The position numbers and the translations under genes were made by a program. From G963667075 sp963667075 (lineage in GTDB: Bacteria; Pseudomonadota; Alphaproteobacteria; Micavibrionales; Micavibrionaceae): DNA of 64,000 nt. Numbering within the stretch: the stretch's first letter is position 1; every line of letters starts with the position of its first letter. The DNA is taken from NCBI GenBank assembly GCA_963667075.1, contig OY762938.1, positions 1,054,001 through 1,118,000 of the forward strand, read 5' to 3'. The notes beneath the pieces were generated by a model. The model was not told the DNA's origin. It saw nothing but the letters and a program-made list of their open reading frames with translations, and did no database searches. Shown here piece after piece: positions 8,145 to 18,800 of the stretch.

Positions 8145-10547
8145 ATGCGCTGGATATATTATGGCATTTTATCACTGATCTCTTTAGGACTGCTGGCCGC
8201 GGTTGTGGTTATAGCTGCGGTTTCTTTTATCTTGGGCCAAGCCAGTCAGGATCTCCCGGATTATAAGCAGCTTAAAGACTACGAGCCACCGGTTATTACG
8301 CGGGTGCATGCGGGCGATGGCCGTTTACTTGCAGAATTTGCACAGGAAAAACGCGTTTTTGTGCCCATTGATGAAATTCCAGAACTGCTAAAACACGCTT
8401 TCATTTCTGCAGAAGACAAGAATTTTTATTCCCATCCCGGTGTTGATTATATCGCCATTGCCCGTGCTGCTTTGATGAATTTCAAGAATATCGGCAGGGG
8501 CCGCCGGCTTGTTGGTGCATCGACAATAACGCAGCAAGTCGCAAAAAACTTCCTTTTGACGAACGAAGTTTCCTACCAAAGAAAAATCAAGGAAGCGATA
8601 CTAGCCTACCGCATGGAAAAAGTTTTGAGCAAAGATCGTTTGCTGGAGCTTTATTTAAATCAGATTTTCCTCGGCAACCGGTCTTATGGCGTTGCCGCAG
8701 CATCGCTTAATTATTTCAGTAAGTCACTGGATGAACTTGATATTTCAGAAGTTGCCTATTTAGCTACTTTGCCAAAGGCACCAAATAATTATCATCCGGT
8801 CAAAAACCATGACAAAGCCCTGACCCGCAGAAACTGGGTCATAGATCGGATGATGGAAGACGGTTACATCACATCGTCACAGGCAGAACTTGCCAAGGCA
8901 AAGCCGCTTGAAATGAAGGAAAGAAACAAAGACCATATTGTTAATGCGCCGTACTTTGCCGAAGAAGTAAGGCGGGATTTGATGGAGCGGTATGGTGAAA
9001 ACATTCTCTATGATGGTGGACTTTCTGTTCGTACCAGCGTCGATCCTGATCTGCAACGTTTGGCCATGAAATCTCTACAGGACGGCTTAATAGCCTATGA
9101 CCAGCGTCACGGATGGCGCGGACCGGTAAAACATCTGGATGCCCTGACAAACTGGGCCGCCGCACTTGAAGATGTTAAACGACCAGAAGGTATGCTGGAG
9201 ACATGGTCTCTGGCCGTTGTCCTTGCCAATAATACCAACAGAACAACTATAGGCCTTCCAAATGGCAAGGAAGCCAAAATCCTGCCAGATGATATGAGCT
9301 GGGCAGACCAAAAACCAAAGGTTGGAGATGTTATCCCGGTTGCCAAAAAGAAAGAAGGCGATAACGACAAGCTGTATAAGCTCGTTCAAATTCCTTTGAT
9401 ACAAGGGGCTATTATCGCGCTCGACCCACATACGGGCCGTGTTCTTGCCATGCAGGGCGGCTGGAAGTTTGATAAAAGTGAATTTAATCGTGCGACACAG
9501 GCATGGCGACAACCGGGCTCGGCCTTTAAACCCTTTGTCTATCTAACGGCACTAGAATATGGCTTTACCCCGGCTACACTTATACTGGACGCACCTTTTG
9601 TGATTGAAGACCGACCTGGTAATTTCTGGCGGCCTGAAAACTACTCCAGAGAGTTTTATGGTCCAACACCCCTTCGTGTTGGTATTGAAAAATCAAGAAA
9701 TCTTATGACGGTTCGTTTAGCTGATTATATCGGCATGGACCGTGTGGTCGAACAGGCCAAAAAGTTTGGCATCGTTGATGATATGGAACCAATGCTCTCC
9801 TATTCGCTTGGTGCAGCAGAGACAACACTCTTCAGACTGACAACCGCTTATGCCATGCTGGTTAATGGCGGAAAAGAAATAAACCCAACCTTTATAGACC
9901 GTATTCAGGATCGTTACGGCCGCGTGTTATTCCAGCATGATACTCGTCCCTGTGAAGGCTGTGGCGATCTTATAAAATGGCAAAAACAAGCCGTACCAAC
10001 CATCCCGGATGTAAGAAAAGAAATTGCAGATCCGCGCCATGTGTATCAGATCGTTTCTATTCTGGAAGGCGTCGTAAAACGAGGCACAGGCCGCCGTTTG
10101 GCCTCTCTTGGAAGACCCCTTGCTGGCAAAACGGGGACAACGAACGACTCAAAAGACACATGGTTTATAGGCTTTTCTCCTGATATGGTTGTCGGTGTTT
10201 TTGTTGGCTTTGATGAGCCAAAACCTTTGGGACGCAAAGAGACTGGCTCTTCTGTTTCTGCACCCATTTTCAAATCCTTTATGGCAGAAGCTTTGAAAGA
10301 TAAGCCACCAACACCGTTTCGCGTACCGCCTGGCGTCCGTATGGTTCAGATTAATGCTGAAACCGGGCAACGCGCTCAACCAGGTGACGAGAAAGTAATC
10401 TGGGAAGCTTTTGTGGCCGGCACCGAACCAAATGACAGGATTTTTGTTCTGGATACAGGTGGAATCACGGAGATGCCATCATTATCGGATGGCATTGTAC
10501 CAGACAAATACGATGGAGTCGGCAGCGGCACTGGCGGCACTTATTAG
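8145..10547 (+). CDS. mrcA: Penicillin-binding protein 1A, bifunctional transglycosylase/transpeptidase
   Basis: An 800-residue class A PBP that polymerises and cross-links peptidoglycan. A single membrane anchor spans about residues 8-30. The GT51 domain holds the catalytic Glu90 in AEDKNFYSHPG and the ASTITQQVAKN and KDRLLELYLNQIFLG motifs. An OB-like insert follows (about 330-410). The transpeptidase has the acylated Ser459 in GSAFKPF, SRN at 517-519 and KTGT at 662-665. The insert PCEGCGDLIKW before the KTGT box carries a CxxC pair, a typical PBP1A feature. It follows mlaF closely and is probably co-transcribed. Confidence 0.95.
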   Translation: MRWIYYGILSLISLGLLAAVVVIAAVSFILGQASQDLPDYKQLKDYEPPVITRVHAGDGRLLAEFAQEKRVFVPIDEIPELLKHAFISAEDKNFYSHPGVDYIAIARAALMNFKNIGRGRRLVGASTITQQVAKNFLLTNEVSYQRKIKEAILAYRMEKVLSKDRLLELYLNQIFLGNRSYGVAAASLNYFSKSLDELDISEVAYLATLPKAPNNYHPVKNHDKALTRRNWVIDRMMEDGYITSSQAELAKAKPLEMKERNKDHIVNAPYFAEEVRRDLMERYGENILYDGGLSVRTSVDPDLQRLAMKSLQDGLIAYDQRHGWRGPVKHLDALTNWAAALEDVKRPEGMLETWSLAVVLANNTNRTTIGLPNGKEAKILPDDMSWADQKPKVGDVIPVAKKKEGDNDKLYKLVQIPLIQGAIIALDPHTGRVLAMQGGWKFDKSEFNRATQAWRQPGSAFKPFVYLTALEYGFTPATLILDAPFVIEDRPGNFWRPENYSREFYGPTPLRVGIEKSRNLMTVRLADYIGMDRVVEQAKKFGIVDDMEPMLSYSLGAAETTLFRLTTAYAMLVNGGKEINPTFIDRIQDRYGRVLFQHDTRPCEGCGDLIKWQKQAVPTIPDVRKEIADPRHVYQIVSILEGVVKRGTGRRLASLGRPLAGKTGTTNDSKDTWFIGFSPDMVVGVFVGFDEPKPLGRKETGSSVSAPIFKSFMAEALKDKPPTPFRVPPGVRMVQINAETGQRAQPGDEKVIWEAFVAGTEPNDRIFVLDTGGITEMPSLSDGIVPDKYDGVGSGTGGTY

Positions 10548-10568
10548 AGGACGCCCTATAGAAAAATC

Positions 10569-11141
10569 TCAAGCGTGTCCGGCTTCGCTGGACAGAAAAG
10601 ACGGGTCAATGCCAAGACGGTTAATGGCCTTGTTCCATTTTTCATCCGGTAGGGCTTTAAAGACCAGATCATAATCCGGATCAACCGTTAACCAGGCGTT
10701 TTGGAGAAGCTCCGAATCGAGTTGCCCCGCGCTCCATCCGGCATATCCCAGAATGAATAGCAGGTCACTTTTGTTGCCCCCCTTTACAATCGCCTCTACG
10801 GCATCAATTGTACCGCTAACGTGATAAGCAGGGTTGATTTCTATGGAATCGGGCAACTCTATCTCGTTGGTATGCAGAATAAATCCGCGCCCGGTTTCAA
10901 CTGGTCCCCCATTCATCACAGGAAGCTGAATAGGCAGTTTATCAGGCACATTAATTTGTAATTGCAAAAGAAGGTCTGCAAAGGAGACATCTTCGATCTT
11001 ATAGTTAATAATAAGACCCATGGCACCATTCTCATCATGCGTACATACAAATATGACAGACCGTTCAAAACGGGGATCTCCCATTTTGGGTGTAGCGAGG
11101 AGGAGCTTCCCTGTTAAATAAGATGGTTCCTTTTTGTCCAT
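10569..11141 (-). CDS. yqgE: YqgE/AlgH family protein (UPF0301)
   Basis: A protein of 190 residues with the family start YLTGKLLLATPKMGDPRFER and the motifs VCTHDENGAMGLIIN and LLFILGYAGWSAGQL. YqgE proteins are widespread in proteobacteria; their biochemical role is unknown. The start at 11141 is preferred because AGGA lies about 10 bases upstream and the family usually begins a few residues before YLTG. An ATG at 11189 would add 16 residues and has no clear ribosome-binding site. It is convergent with mrcA and divergent from the DsbD-like gene. Confidence 0.92.
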   Translation of the reverse strand: MDKKEPSYLTGKLLLATPKMGDPRFERSVIFVCTHDENGAMGLIINYKIEDVSFADLLLQLQINVPDKLPIQLPVMNGGPVETGRGFILHTNEIELPDSIEINPAYHVSGTIDAVEAIVKGGNKSDLLFILGYAGWSAGQLDSELLQNAWLTVDPDYDLVFKALPDEKWNKAINRLGIDPSFLSSEAGHA

Positions 11142-11230
11142 AAAGGCGATATCCTGTCTTTGCTTATTAAACGGTTTCTTCGCACGCATTGTGCTTATAG
11201 GCAATTTAGGTATTTAAGACAGGAAAAGCA

Positions 11231-12049
11231 ATGACACGTTTAATTCTTTCACTTTTTGTGCTTTTGGGCGTTATTTTTCCGGCCTATGCGCTGGAATCTG
11301 AAAAAGCAGGGGCAGAGCATCTCCAATTACAGCTCATTACGGCGAAAAATGGTGTAACGGAAGAAATATCTGCCGGGATATTGGTCGATTTTGAAGAACA
11401 TTGGCACAGCTATTGGCGCACACCCGGTGATTCAGGCTTAGCCCCGGTCTTTGATTGGTCAAAATCACAAAATGTGAAAAATGTTATACTCTCATGGCCG
11501 AAACCGGCCCGATTCGAGCTGTTCGGATTTTATACTTTTATTTATCCCGAAGATGTCCTGTTTCCGATAAAAGTTATACCGGCAGATGCCGGACAACCTG
11601 TTGAGCTGGTTATAGAGGCCAATATTATGGCGTGTAATAAACTATGTGTCCCACAAGAAGCCTCTGTAAGGCTTGATATTCCTGTTGTAGAAGTGCCAAA
11701 AGAGACAGCGGAAGCTGCCCGGCTTGCGCAAGCCATAAAAAACGTACCGCAAAAAGAAAGCAAAGAACTTTCTATTGATACAGCCGTCTTGTCTTCAGAA
11801 GCCATGGTTATAACGATTACATCAAAAGAGGGCTTTGAAAAAACAGATCTTTTTGTTGAAGCTGGAGAAGATTTCTCCCTTACCTCGCCAGTAGAATTCA
11901 TAGAAAATAAAGAGGATCCAGCAAAAGCCATGTTGAAACTAACAAAACCGCCGGAAGTAGCAGATCTATCTGAGGCTCTGGCCGGAAAAACAGTGACGTT
12001 AACCCTGATCAATAGGGATAACGCACTGGAAAAAGACTTTTCTTTTTAA
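11231..12049 (+). CDS. Secreted stand-alone DsbD/ScsB N-terminal-type domain protein
   Basis: A 272-residue protein with a signal peptide (about residues 1-20, ending AYA). The body resembles the periplasmic N-terminal domain of DsbD/ScsB-type disulfide reductases: HWHSYWRTPGDSGLAPVFDW, then FGFYTFIYPEDVLFPI, then a Cys pair in ANIMACNKLCVPQEASV. In DsbD this domain takes electrons from the membrane domain and passes them to periplasmic partners. Here the membrane and C-terminal thioredoxin domains are absent and the frame ends cleanly, so the domain works alone or with a separate partner. The next gene starts 14 bases downstream with a GAGG ribosome-binding site. Confidence 0.8.
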   Translation: MTRLILSLFVLLGVIFPAYALESEKAGAEHLQLQLITAKNGVTEEISAGILVDFEEHWHSYWRTPGDSGLAPVFDWSKSQNVKNVILSWPKPARFELFGFYTFIYPEDVLFPIKVIPADAGQPVELVIEANIMACNKLCVPQEASVRLDIPVVEVPKETAEAARLAQAIKNVPQKESKELSIDTAVLSSEAMVITITSKEGFEKTDLFVEAGEDFSLTSPVEFIENKEDPAKAMLKLTKPPEVADLSEALAGKTVTLTLINRDNALEKDFSF

Positions 12050-12063
12050 GAAACGAGGAAAAA

Positions 12064-12726
12064 ATGAATAAAGCAGAAGAAGGCAACATGCTTTTTATTA
12101 TTATGATCGCGATTGTGTTAATCGGGCTCTTAAGCGTTGCAATCCGTGGAAACGGCAGTGATTCCAACATCGACCGTGAAGACTATATTATTAAGGCGTC
12201 TCAAGTGATGCAATATGGCACAGAGCTGGAACAGGCTGTAGCAACCATTCTGCACAATGGCGTGAGTGAATCCGATCTCCGGTTTGCACACCCGGATGCA
12301 CCATCTTACGGTGATATAACAAGCAGCCCAGAACGGCAGGTTTTTGCACCGGAAGGCGGCGGCGCAGAACGTCGTGAACCGCCCAAAGGCGTGAATGATG
12401 GTACAAGCTGGCAGTTCAATGCAGAATATATCTATCCGCAGGTGGGCTCCTCTCGCGGTGATCTTGTCGCTATCCTGCCCAATGTTGATAAAGCCTTCTG
12501 TGATGTTGTGAATGAACGTATAGGCTACGATACATCATCGACATATCCTGCAGATGATGGTGGCCTCTGTCCTTATTCAGGCGCCTCAACCCCTTTCACA
12601 GGAACTTTTGCTGCATCTACAGGGTTTGACAATGCAACATTTTCGATTAAACCAGCCTTACGGGGCTGTTTTTCCTGTGGCGGCGGTACAAGCTATCATT
12701 TCTTCCATGTATTGTTAGCACGATAA
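12064..12726 (+). CDS. Hypothetical pilin-like single-pass membrane protein
   Basis: I do not recognise a family by function. The 220-residue protein starts MNKAEEGNMLFIIMIAIVLI: a short charged leader, a Gly, and one hydrophobic helix (about residues 9-26). This resembles prepilin or TadE-like signals but lacks the usual FTLxE. The exported part has few motifs; the C-terminus carries four Cys, including RGCFSCGGG. The helix and layout suggest a surface-exposed, possibly disulfide-bonded protein. It is 14 bases after the DsbD-like gene, so a link to disulfide chemistry is possible. The reading frame ends 1 base before the convergent thrC stop. Confidence 0.7.
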   Translation: MNKAEEGNMLFIIMIAIVLIGLLSVAIRGNGSDSNIDREDYIIKASQVMQYGTELEQAVATILHNGVSESDLRFAHPDAPSYGDITSSPERQVFAPEGGGAERREPPKGVNDGTSWQFNAEYIYPQVGSSRGDLVAILPNVDKAFCDVVNERIGYDTSSTYPADDGGLCPYSGASTPFTGTFAASTGFDNATFSIKPALRGCFSCGGGTSYHFFHVLLAR

Positions 12727-12727
12727 A

Positions 12728-14146
12728 TCAGCCATTTAACTCTTTGACCGTTCCTTTAATATAGTTTGTGAGCTTTTTCAGGTCGTTTGCTATTGGCGTG
12801 ACATATTCAGCCCGGTCGAAAAGCCGTTTCATATGCGGCGGCAAAGAAGGCCGGATTCCTGTGGCGTCTTCAACAGCATCCGGGAATTTGGCCGGATGCG
12901 CACAGGCCAGCGCAATTGTCGGAATGGATGGATCCTCTTCATTAACAGCCCCGGCCGCCCACAGCCCCACAGCCGTATGTGGATCAATAAGCTGACCTGT
13001 AGCCTTATAACAAGCCGTCATAATCTGTTTCGTTTGTTCATCACTGCAACGTTGCGCTTTAAAATCACGCCGTGCCTTTCGCATGAGATCTTCGTCCAGT
13101 TTAAAGGAACCTTTTTCTTTGAATTCATCCATGAGTCCACATAATTTCTTCGAGTCATGCCCCAAAAGATGAAAAAGATAACGTTCAAAATTACTGGAGA
13201 TTTGGATATCCATACTAGGGCTTAGCGTTGACACGACGCCCTCCGCCTTCATTTCACCAGTTTTGAAAAAACGTGTCAGACTATCATTGCTGTTTGATCC
13301 AATAACAAGATTATGAATCGGCAATCCCATCAAACGAGCAACGTAGGCCGCATAAATATTGCCAAAATTACCGGTTGGAACCGCAAAAGTGACAGGCCTG
13401 GCAGGCGACCCCAGTGCAATGGCCGCAGACACGTAGTAGACCGATTGCGCCATAATACGGGCCCAGTTAATAGAATTAATCGCAGATAAATTTAATTCCT
13501 TACGCAAGGCTTCGTCAGCAAACATGGCTTTTACCATGTTTTGACAATCATCAAATGTACCTTCTACAGAAAGATTGAACACATTCTCAGACTGCACAGT
13601 GGTCATCTGTCTACGCTGCACCTCTGAAACACGCCCTTTGGGATGAAGAATAAAAATATTGATATTGCTGCAATTTTTGCAAGCCTCAATAGCCGCCGAT
13701 CCCGTATCTCCTGATGTTGCACCAACAATCGTTATTTTTTCTCCACGCAATTCAAGAATAAGATCGAAAAGACGCCCCAAAAGCTGCAGCGCGACATCTT
13801 TAAAGGCAAGCGTTGGGCCATGGAATAATTCAAGAAGCCAGCTATTGGGGCCAATTTGCGTAAGGGGTGCGATTGTTTTGTGCCGAAACGCCGTCTCATC
13901 CGGACCATATACTTCTTCCAGAATCATTTTATAGGCACTTTCCGGGAAATCATTACTTAAAAAAGCACGTGTCACTTCCCCGGCTATCGTCGTATATGAG
14001 ACACCAGATAACCGTTCAAGCAAGTTTTTATCCAGAACGGGAAAAATCCCTGGTACATAGAGACCACCATCCGGTGCCATGCCGTTTAATAAAACTTCTG
14101 TGAAAGAGGCTGGGTCGCTTTTACCACGTGTCGATACATATTCCAT
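12728..14146 (-). CDS. thrC: Threonine synthase
   Basis: A 472-residue PLP enzyme that converts O-phosphohomoserine to threonine. The PLP lysine is Lys116 in HGPTLAFKDVALQ, and the phosphate-binding loop is GATSGDTGSAA. The N-terminal MEYVSTRG and FTEVLLNGMAPDGGLYVP are typical of the long proteobacterial form. It lies 24 bases downstream of the carboxypeptidase gene on the same strand. Confidence 0.97.
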   Translation of the reverse strand: MEYVSTRGKSDPASFTEVLLNGMAPDGGLYVPGIFPVLDKNLLERLSGVSYTTIAGEVTRAFLSNDFPESAYKMILEEVYGPDETAFRHKTIAPLTQIGPNSWLLELFHGPTLAFKDVALQLLGRLFDLILELRGEKITIVGATSGDTGSAAIEACKNCSNINIFILHPKGRVSEVQRRQMTTVQSENVFNLSVEGTFDDCQNMVKAMFADEALRKELNLSAINSINWARIMAQSVYYVSAAIALGSPARPVTFAVPTGNFGNIYAAYVARLMGLPIHNLVIGSNSNDSLTRFFKTGEMKAEGVVSTLSPSMDIQISSNFERYLFHLLGHDSKKLCGLMDEFKEKGSFKLDEDLMRKARRDFKAQRCSDEQTKQIMTACYKATGQLIDPHTAVGLWAAGAVNEEDPSIPTIALACAHPAKFPDAVEDATGIRPSLPPHMKRLFDRAEYVTPIANDLKKLTNYIKGTVKELNG

Positions 14147-14170
14147 TTATATAAACCCCTCCTTCTATAA

Positions 14171-15721
14171 TTAACCATCGCCCAAATAGCGATTCTCAAG
14201 ATGCGCTAACAAGAAATCTGGCGATGGCGCACTTCCGGTTAAGTCGTTGAGCAATTCAGACATCGAGTAAATGCGCCCTTTGGCATGAATATTTTTTGTT
14301 AGCCACTGTGTTAAGGGTACAAAATCTCCCTCTTCAATTCGAGAAAAAATCTTGGGAATATCGGTTTGCATTTTTTCCCAAAGCTGAGCCGCAATCATAT
14401 GGCCAATCGTATAGGATGGAAAGTAACCAAATTTTGCAACAAACCAGTGCACATCCTGCAAAACAGCTTCAGCATCATTTTCTGGAAAAACACCCAGCAT
14501 ATCGTGAAGACGTTCCGCCCAGACCTTTGGCAGGTCTTCAATATTCATGCGACTCTCAATCAAATCCTTTTCGATTCTAAAGCGCAGCAATATATGAAAG
14601 AAATAACTTATTTCATCTGCCTTTTTACGGTCTGTACCGGGCCTGACACGTGTTTTTATCGCATAAAGATTATCAGCGCGCAAAGCCGGGTCGTTCATAG
14701 CATGAAACAGCCCCTCCAGACGTGGCGCCAAAAAATTAAAGAATTCACGTGTACGACCTATCATCATTTCGATGACCATAGCTTGTGACTCATGCATGGC
14801 GGCTCCCATGTCTTTAGCAACAGGCTGGTAGCGCCATTTGGCACGTGGTAATCCCTGAATATATATTCCATGCCCCAGTTCGTGTAATGCGCTTTTCATG
14901 GAATCCAGAAAATTATCTGTATCAACTGATTTTATAACAAGACGTGTATCATCAGGTGTGCCGCCCTCTACGGGATTGTGCCCCGTCTGGTAGAGTCCAC
15001 CGCGCTCAAAATCGAATCCGAAGAGTCCCAAAAGCTCTTCGTTCATCCACATTTGTGATTCAGCAGGATAAAAATCTGCAACAGGCACAGGTGCCATACG
15101 CCCGGATTGTTTATCTACAACCTGAGGCAAAAGAATCCTCAGCTCTTCCTCCAGCTTGCCGAACCATTTTTCAACCTGCGACAAGGAACAGCCCGGACAA
15201 TAATCCTGCAGCAACGCATCATACAGCCCCTCTGCCCCACGCGCCCGCATTTTTTTCTCGGCTATTCTTTTTTCAACATCAAGTACTTCGGTCAGATGGC
15301 GTTTTGCAATATGCCAGTCATTGCGCTCCATAGCAGCCTTATGATTGCGCCGTCCCTCATTGATGATACGCGCATTATGCTCCATCAATTCTTCACCAAT
15401 CAGGCTGTGATCGTAATAGACACGCACCATCTCGCGGAGATTGGCATGATTTTCTCTGCTCCAAAGGTTGGGATAGGCTTCCTCATGATCTTGTGCATCT
15501 TCGATCAGGCGTTGCACATCCTTGTTGACCAGATCTTGCTGAATACGGCGATAAAGATAAGCAATCTGAGCCAGACGGCTTTTATAGGCACCTTCGGGCA
15601 TAGCGGTCAGAAAATCCCGGCCTAACACTTCGCCTATGGCCTCCAGACGCCCAACATCCCGGAATCTTGATTTCAGCTCAGTATAAGCCTTACAGGCATG
15701 TTCCTGATCTTGTCTTGACAT
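14171..15721 (-). CDS. M32 family (Taq-type) metallocarboxypeptidase
   Basis: A 516-residue cytoplasmic zinc carboxypeptidase. The zinc site is HELGH (His280, Glu281, His284) in LHELGHGIYIQGLP; a downstream Glu in MHESQAM is the probable third ligand. Conserved blocks DTRLVIKSVDTDNF and FGYFPSYTIGHMIAAQLW match carboxypeptidase Taq. M32 enzymes remove C-terminal residues with broad specificity and probably work in peptide turnover. It lies directly upstream of thrC, perhaps co-transcribed. Confidence 0.93.
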   Translation of the reverse strand: MSRQDQEHACKAYTELKSRFRDVGRLEAIGEVLGRDFLTAMPEGAYKSRLAQIAYLYRRIQQDLVNKDVQRLIEDAQDHEEAYPNLWSRENHANLREMVRVYYDHSLIGEELMEHNARIINEGRRNHKAAMERNDWHIAKRHLTEVLDVEKRIAEKKMRARGAEGLYDALLQDYCPGCSLSQVEKWFGKLEEELRILLPQVVDKQSGRMAPVPVADFYPAESQMWMNEELLGLFGFDFERGGLYQTGHNPVEGGTPDDTRLVIKSVDTDNFLDSMKSALHELGHGIYIQGLPRAKWRYQPVAKDMGAAMHESQAMVIEMMIGRTREFFNFLAPRLEGLFHAMNDPALRADNLYAIKTRVRPGTDRKKADEISYFFHILLRFRIEKDLIESRMNIEDLPKVWAERLHDMLGVFPENDAEAVLQDVHWFVAKFGYFPSYTIGHMIAAQLWEKMQTDIPKIFSRIEEGDFVPLTQWLTKNIHAKGRIYSMSELLNDLTGSAPSPDFLLAHLENRYLGDG

Positions 15722-15830
15722 TATTTTTTGTGTTCTCCGGAACCTTTAAGAAGAAAGATAACCCAGAAGTTACAATAAAGGATTTAAGGTCTCTTTGAAA
15801 CAAGGAAGTGCGCAGATATACAGGAAAGGG

Positions 15831-18800
15831 TTAGACACCATCATCTATTCTAATCTTCAGTTGTACCACGACCTCGTCATAGATCTGCTCAATCTTTTTG
15901 AAGAGTTCTTCCCTTACTGATATATCAACATTTCCGATATGTTGGGCCTGTTCGCATAAATGGCGTAACGATTCCGCCCCTATGTTTCCAGAGGCGCCTT
16001 TAAGCTTATGGGCCGTTTCACTCCAGACGTTGTTTTCACCAGAGGTGCAATTATCGCGCAGTATTTCAATGCCCTTGTCTGATTCTTCGATAAAAATATT
16101 GATGAAAGTTTTTTCTACATCAATATCTCCTTCAGAAAAACTTTCAAGAAGAGTAAAATCAACCAATCCTTCTTTAGATGTTTTCCGTTTTTCTACCGCC
16201 TTCTTTTTGGCCTCCTCTTTTACGCCAAAATAAATCCAGCGTCCCATGGCTTTTTCCAGTTCCTCGCGATTAACAGGCTTGCTCAGATAGTCATTCATAC
16301 CACATTCCAAGCATTTTTCGCGGTCGCCGACCATAGCATTTGCTGTCATCGCAATAATTGGGACAGGATACTGTTCCCCGACTTCGTTTTCGAAATCACG
16401 AATAGCTGTTGTTGCATCATAACCGTTCATTTCAGGCATATGGCAATCCATAAGAATAATATCAACAAGCCCTTCTTTTACACTCTCCAGCGCTGCTTTA
16501 CCGTCTCCGACAACTGTTAAATTCTGCGCACCCATTTTGTTTAAGAGTTTTTGAATAAAGATCTGATTTAAAGGGTGATCTTCTGCAACATATATTCTCG
16601 CGTCTGCAATATTAATCCAGCTCTCTGGCTGATACTCGGCCTGAACCTCTTCTTTTGTCGTTTCAATATTGTCAGTCAAAGGGAAAGGTATTTTAAACCA
16701 GAACGTCGATCCCTCACCGACCGTGCTCTCTACACCGATTTCTCCGCCCATCATTTCAACAAGTTCTTGTGTAATCGTCAGCCCCAGACCTGTCCCGCCA
16801 TATTTACGTGTTGTTGATACATCAGCCTGCGCAAATTTTTCAAAAATTTCCTTTTGTTTTTCTTTTGGAATACCAATGCCCGTATCCTGAACCTTGCAAC
16901 AGAACTCAACCGCCGTTTCTCCAAGTAACCTTCTGGAAGCCGTTACCGAAACAGAACCCTCTTGCGTATATTTTATGGCGTTCCCGATCAGGTTCGTTAC
17001 AATCCGCCCAAACCGGGTCGGATCCCCCATAACATAATAGGCACCAAGATCATCACAGGTTCTCCTGATTTCTACGTTCTTTTCCTGTGCCAGAGGCTGT
17101 AGTGTTTCCGTTACTCTTTCAATGATTTCGCATGGATGAAATGCGATACTTTCAAGCATAACCTCTTGTGCTTCAATTTTAGAAAGATCCAGAATATCAT
17201 TCAGAATATCCAGCAAATTTGATGCAGCTTTGTAAACGATAAGCAGCATATCGCGATGCTCCTGAGAGGTTGTCTGATCGTCAAGTAGCATAGATGTCAT
17301 GCCCAGCACAGAGTTCATAGGCGTTCGGAGTTCATGGGACATATTGGCCAGAAAATCAGATTTTATCTTATTTGCCTGTTCCGCTTGCTCTTTAGCGTGA
17401 CGAAGTTTTGCTTCAACATCTTTTTGCGCTGTAATATCACGTTCTGTTGCTGCAAAGTTAACGATCTTTCCTTCCGAATCAGGAATAGGGAATGCCGCCG
17501 TAGAGAACCAGCATTCTTCTCCCTTTTTGTTATAACTGACAAATTCACCACGATATATCTCACCGGCCAGAACAGTTCTCCACATTTCTTTTATAGCTTT
17601 TTGATCCGTTTTCTTTCCACTAAGCAAGGCGGGTGTTTGCCCTATAATTTCATCTTCTGTATATCCAAAAACCTTCGTGAACGCCTCGTTAACAAAAATA
17701 ATTTTGGGGCCAGAAGCCTCCAGATCCGCATCCGTTACGACAACAACATCACTGGAGTTTTCGATGATGGCTTCATAAAGGAGGAGTTGTTCTTCTGTTT
17801 TTCTTTTTTCTGAAATGTCTTCTATTATTTCGAGCAGAATACTGGGCTCTCCCCTGTTATCATAGATAGGCACTTTAGTTACATGTGCTGTAAAGGACGA
17901 AGAAAAGGTTGTGTAGTTTTCGCCATGAAATTCCTGCACCCTGCCTGCTGCAAAAGCATCCAGATCCGTTTCTTCTGCATAGACAGCTTCTTCAAAAGGC
18001 AATACTTCAATACCTTTTTTTCCAAGAACTTCTTCCTTGGATAACTGCAGCAATTTTTCTGCTTCGGGGTTCATCATACTCCAGCGAAACTCGTCTTTTG
18101 CATTTCTAGCGCAAACAGCCAGCGGGAAGCTCTCAATAATTTTATCCAGAAAATCTTTTTGCTCTCTGACCGATCGTTCCGCCTGCGCCCGAATCAAAAG
18201 ACTTCTTTGTACAAAAAAGAAGATTACAATGACGCCGCTAAACGCAAAAAAGGAAGAAATAAAAACGATATATTCCTGAGCCTTTAATTGTTCTGCGCGT
18301 TCTTCAAGAAGAAAAGAAAGCGAGGAAGCGGCCTTACCGTACGTCTTAACATTAGACTGGATAGCATCCTCTGCCAGAGAGTAGATCTCTTCTTTCGTAA
18401 AAGAAAGGGCCTCAAGCTCATTCTTATCGTGAATCTCGGCGTGAACATATTTAACAGCTGTTTTAAAAAACTGAATATTGCTCCAGATGTTCTCCAAATC
18501 CTGCCTCAATGATCCATGGCGATTCTGATTATTTTCACTGGCCCGCTCAACAGACCTAAAGAGATGGTTTTCAAGGAAAGAAAACTTTCTGAGTTCGCCA
18601 ACAAGCGTTTCATGCATTTGCCTGCTTTCAACTGTTGAAAGCTCTTCTTTTGATAAATAGCCAATCGAAATAGCCTGTAACGTGTTTACCGTTTCCAATA
18701 TCTCTGGAATGTCATTCACAATTAGATCAACAAGATAATAACTTTCGAGTTCTTGATCCAGAATCAGATTAGAATGATCGCCAACATCATACATAAGTGC

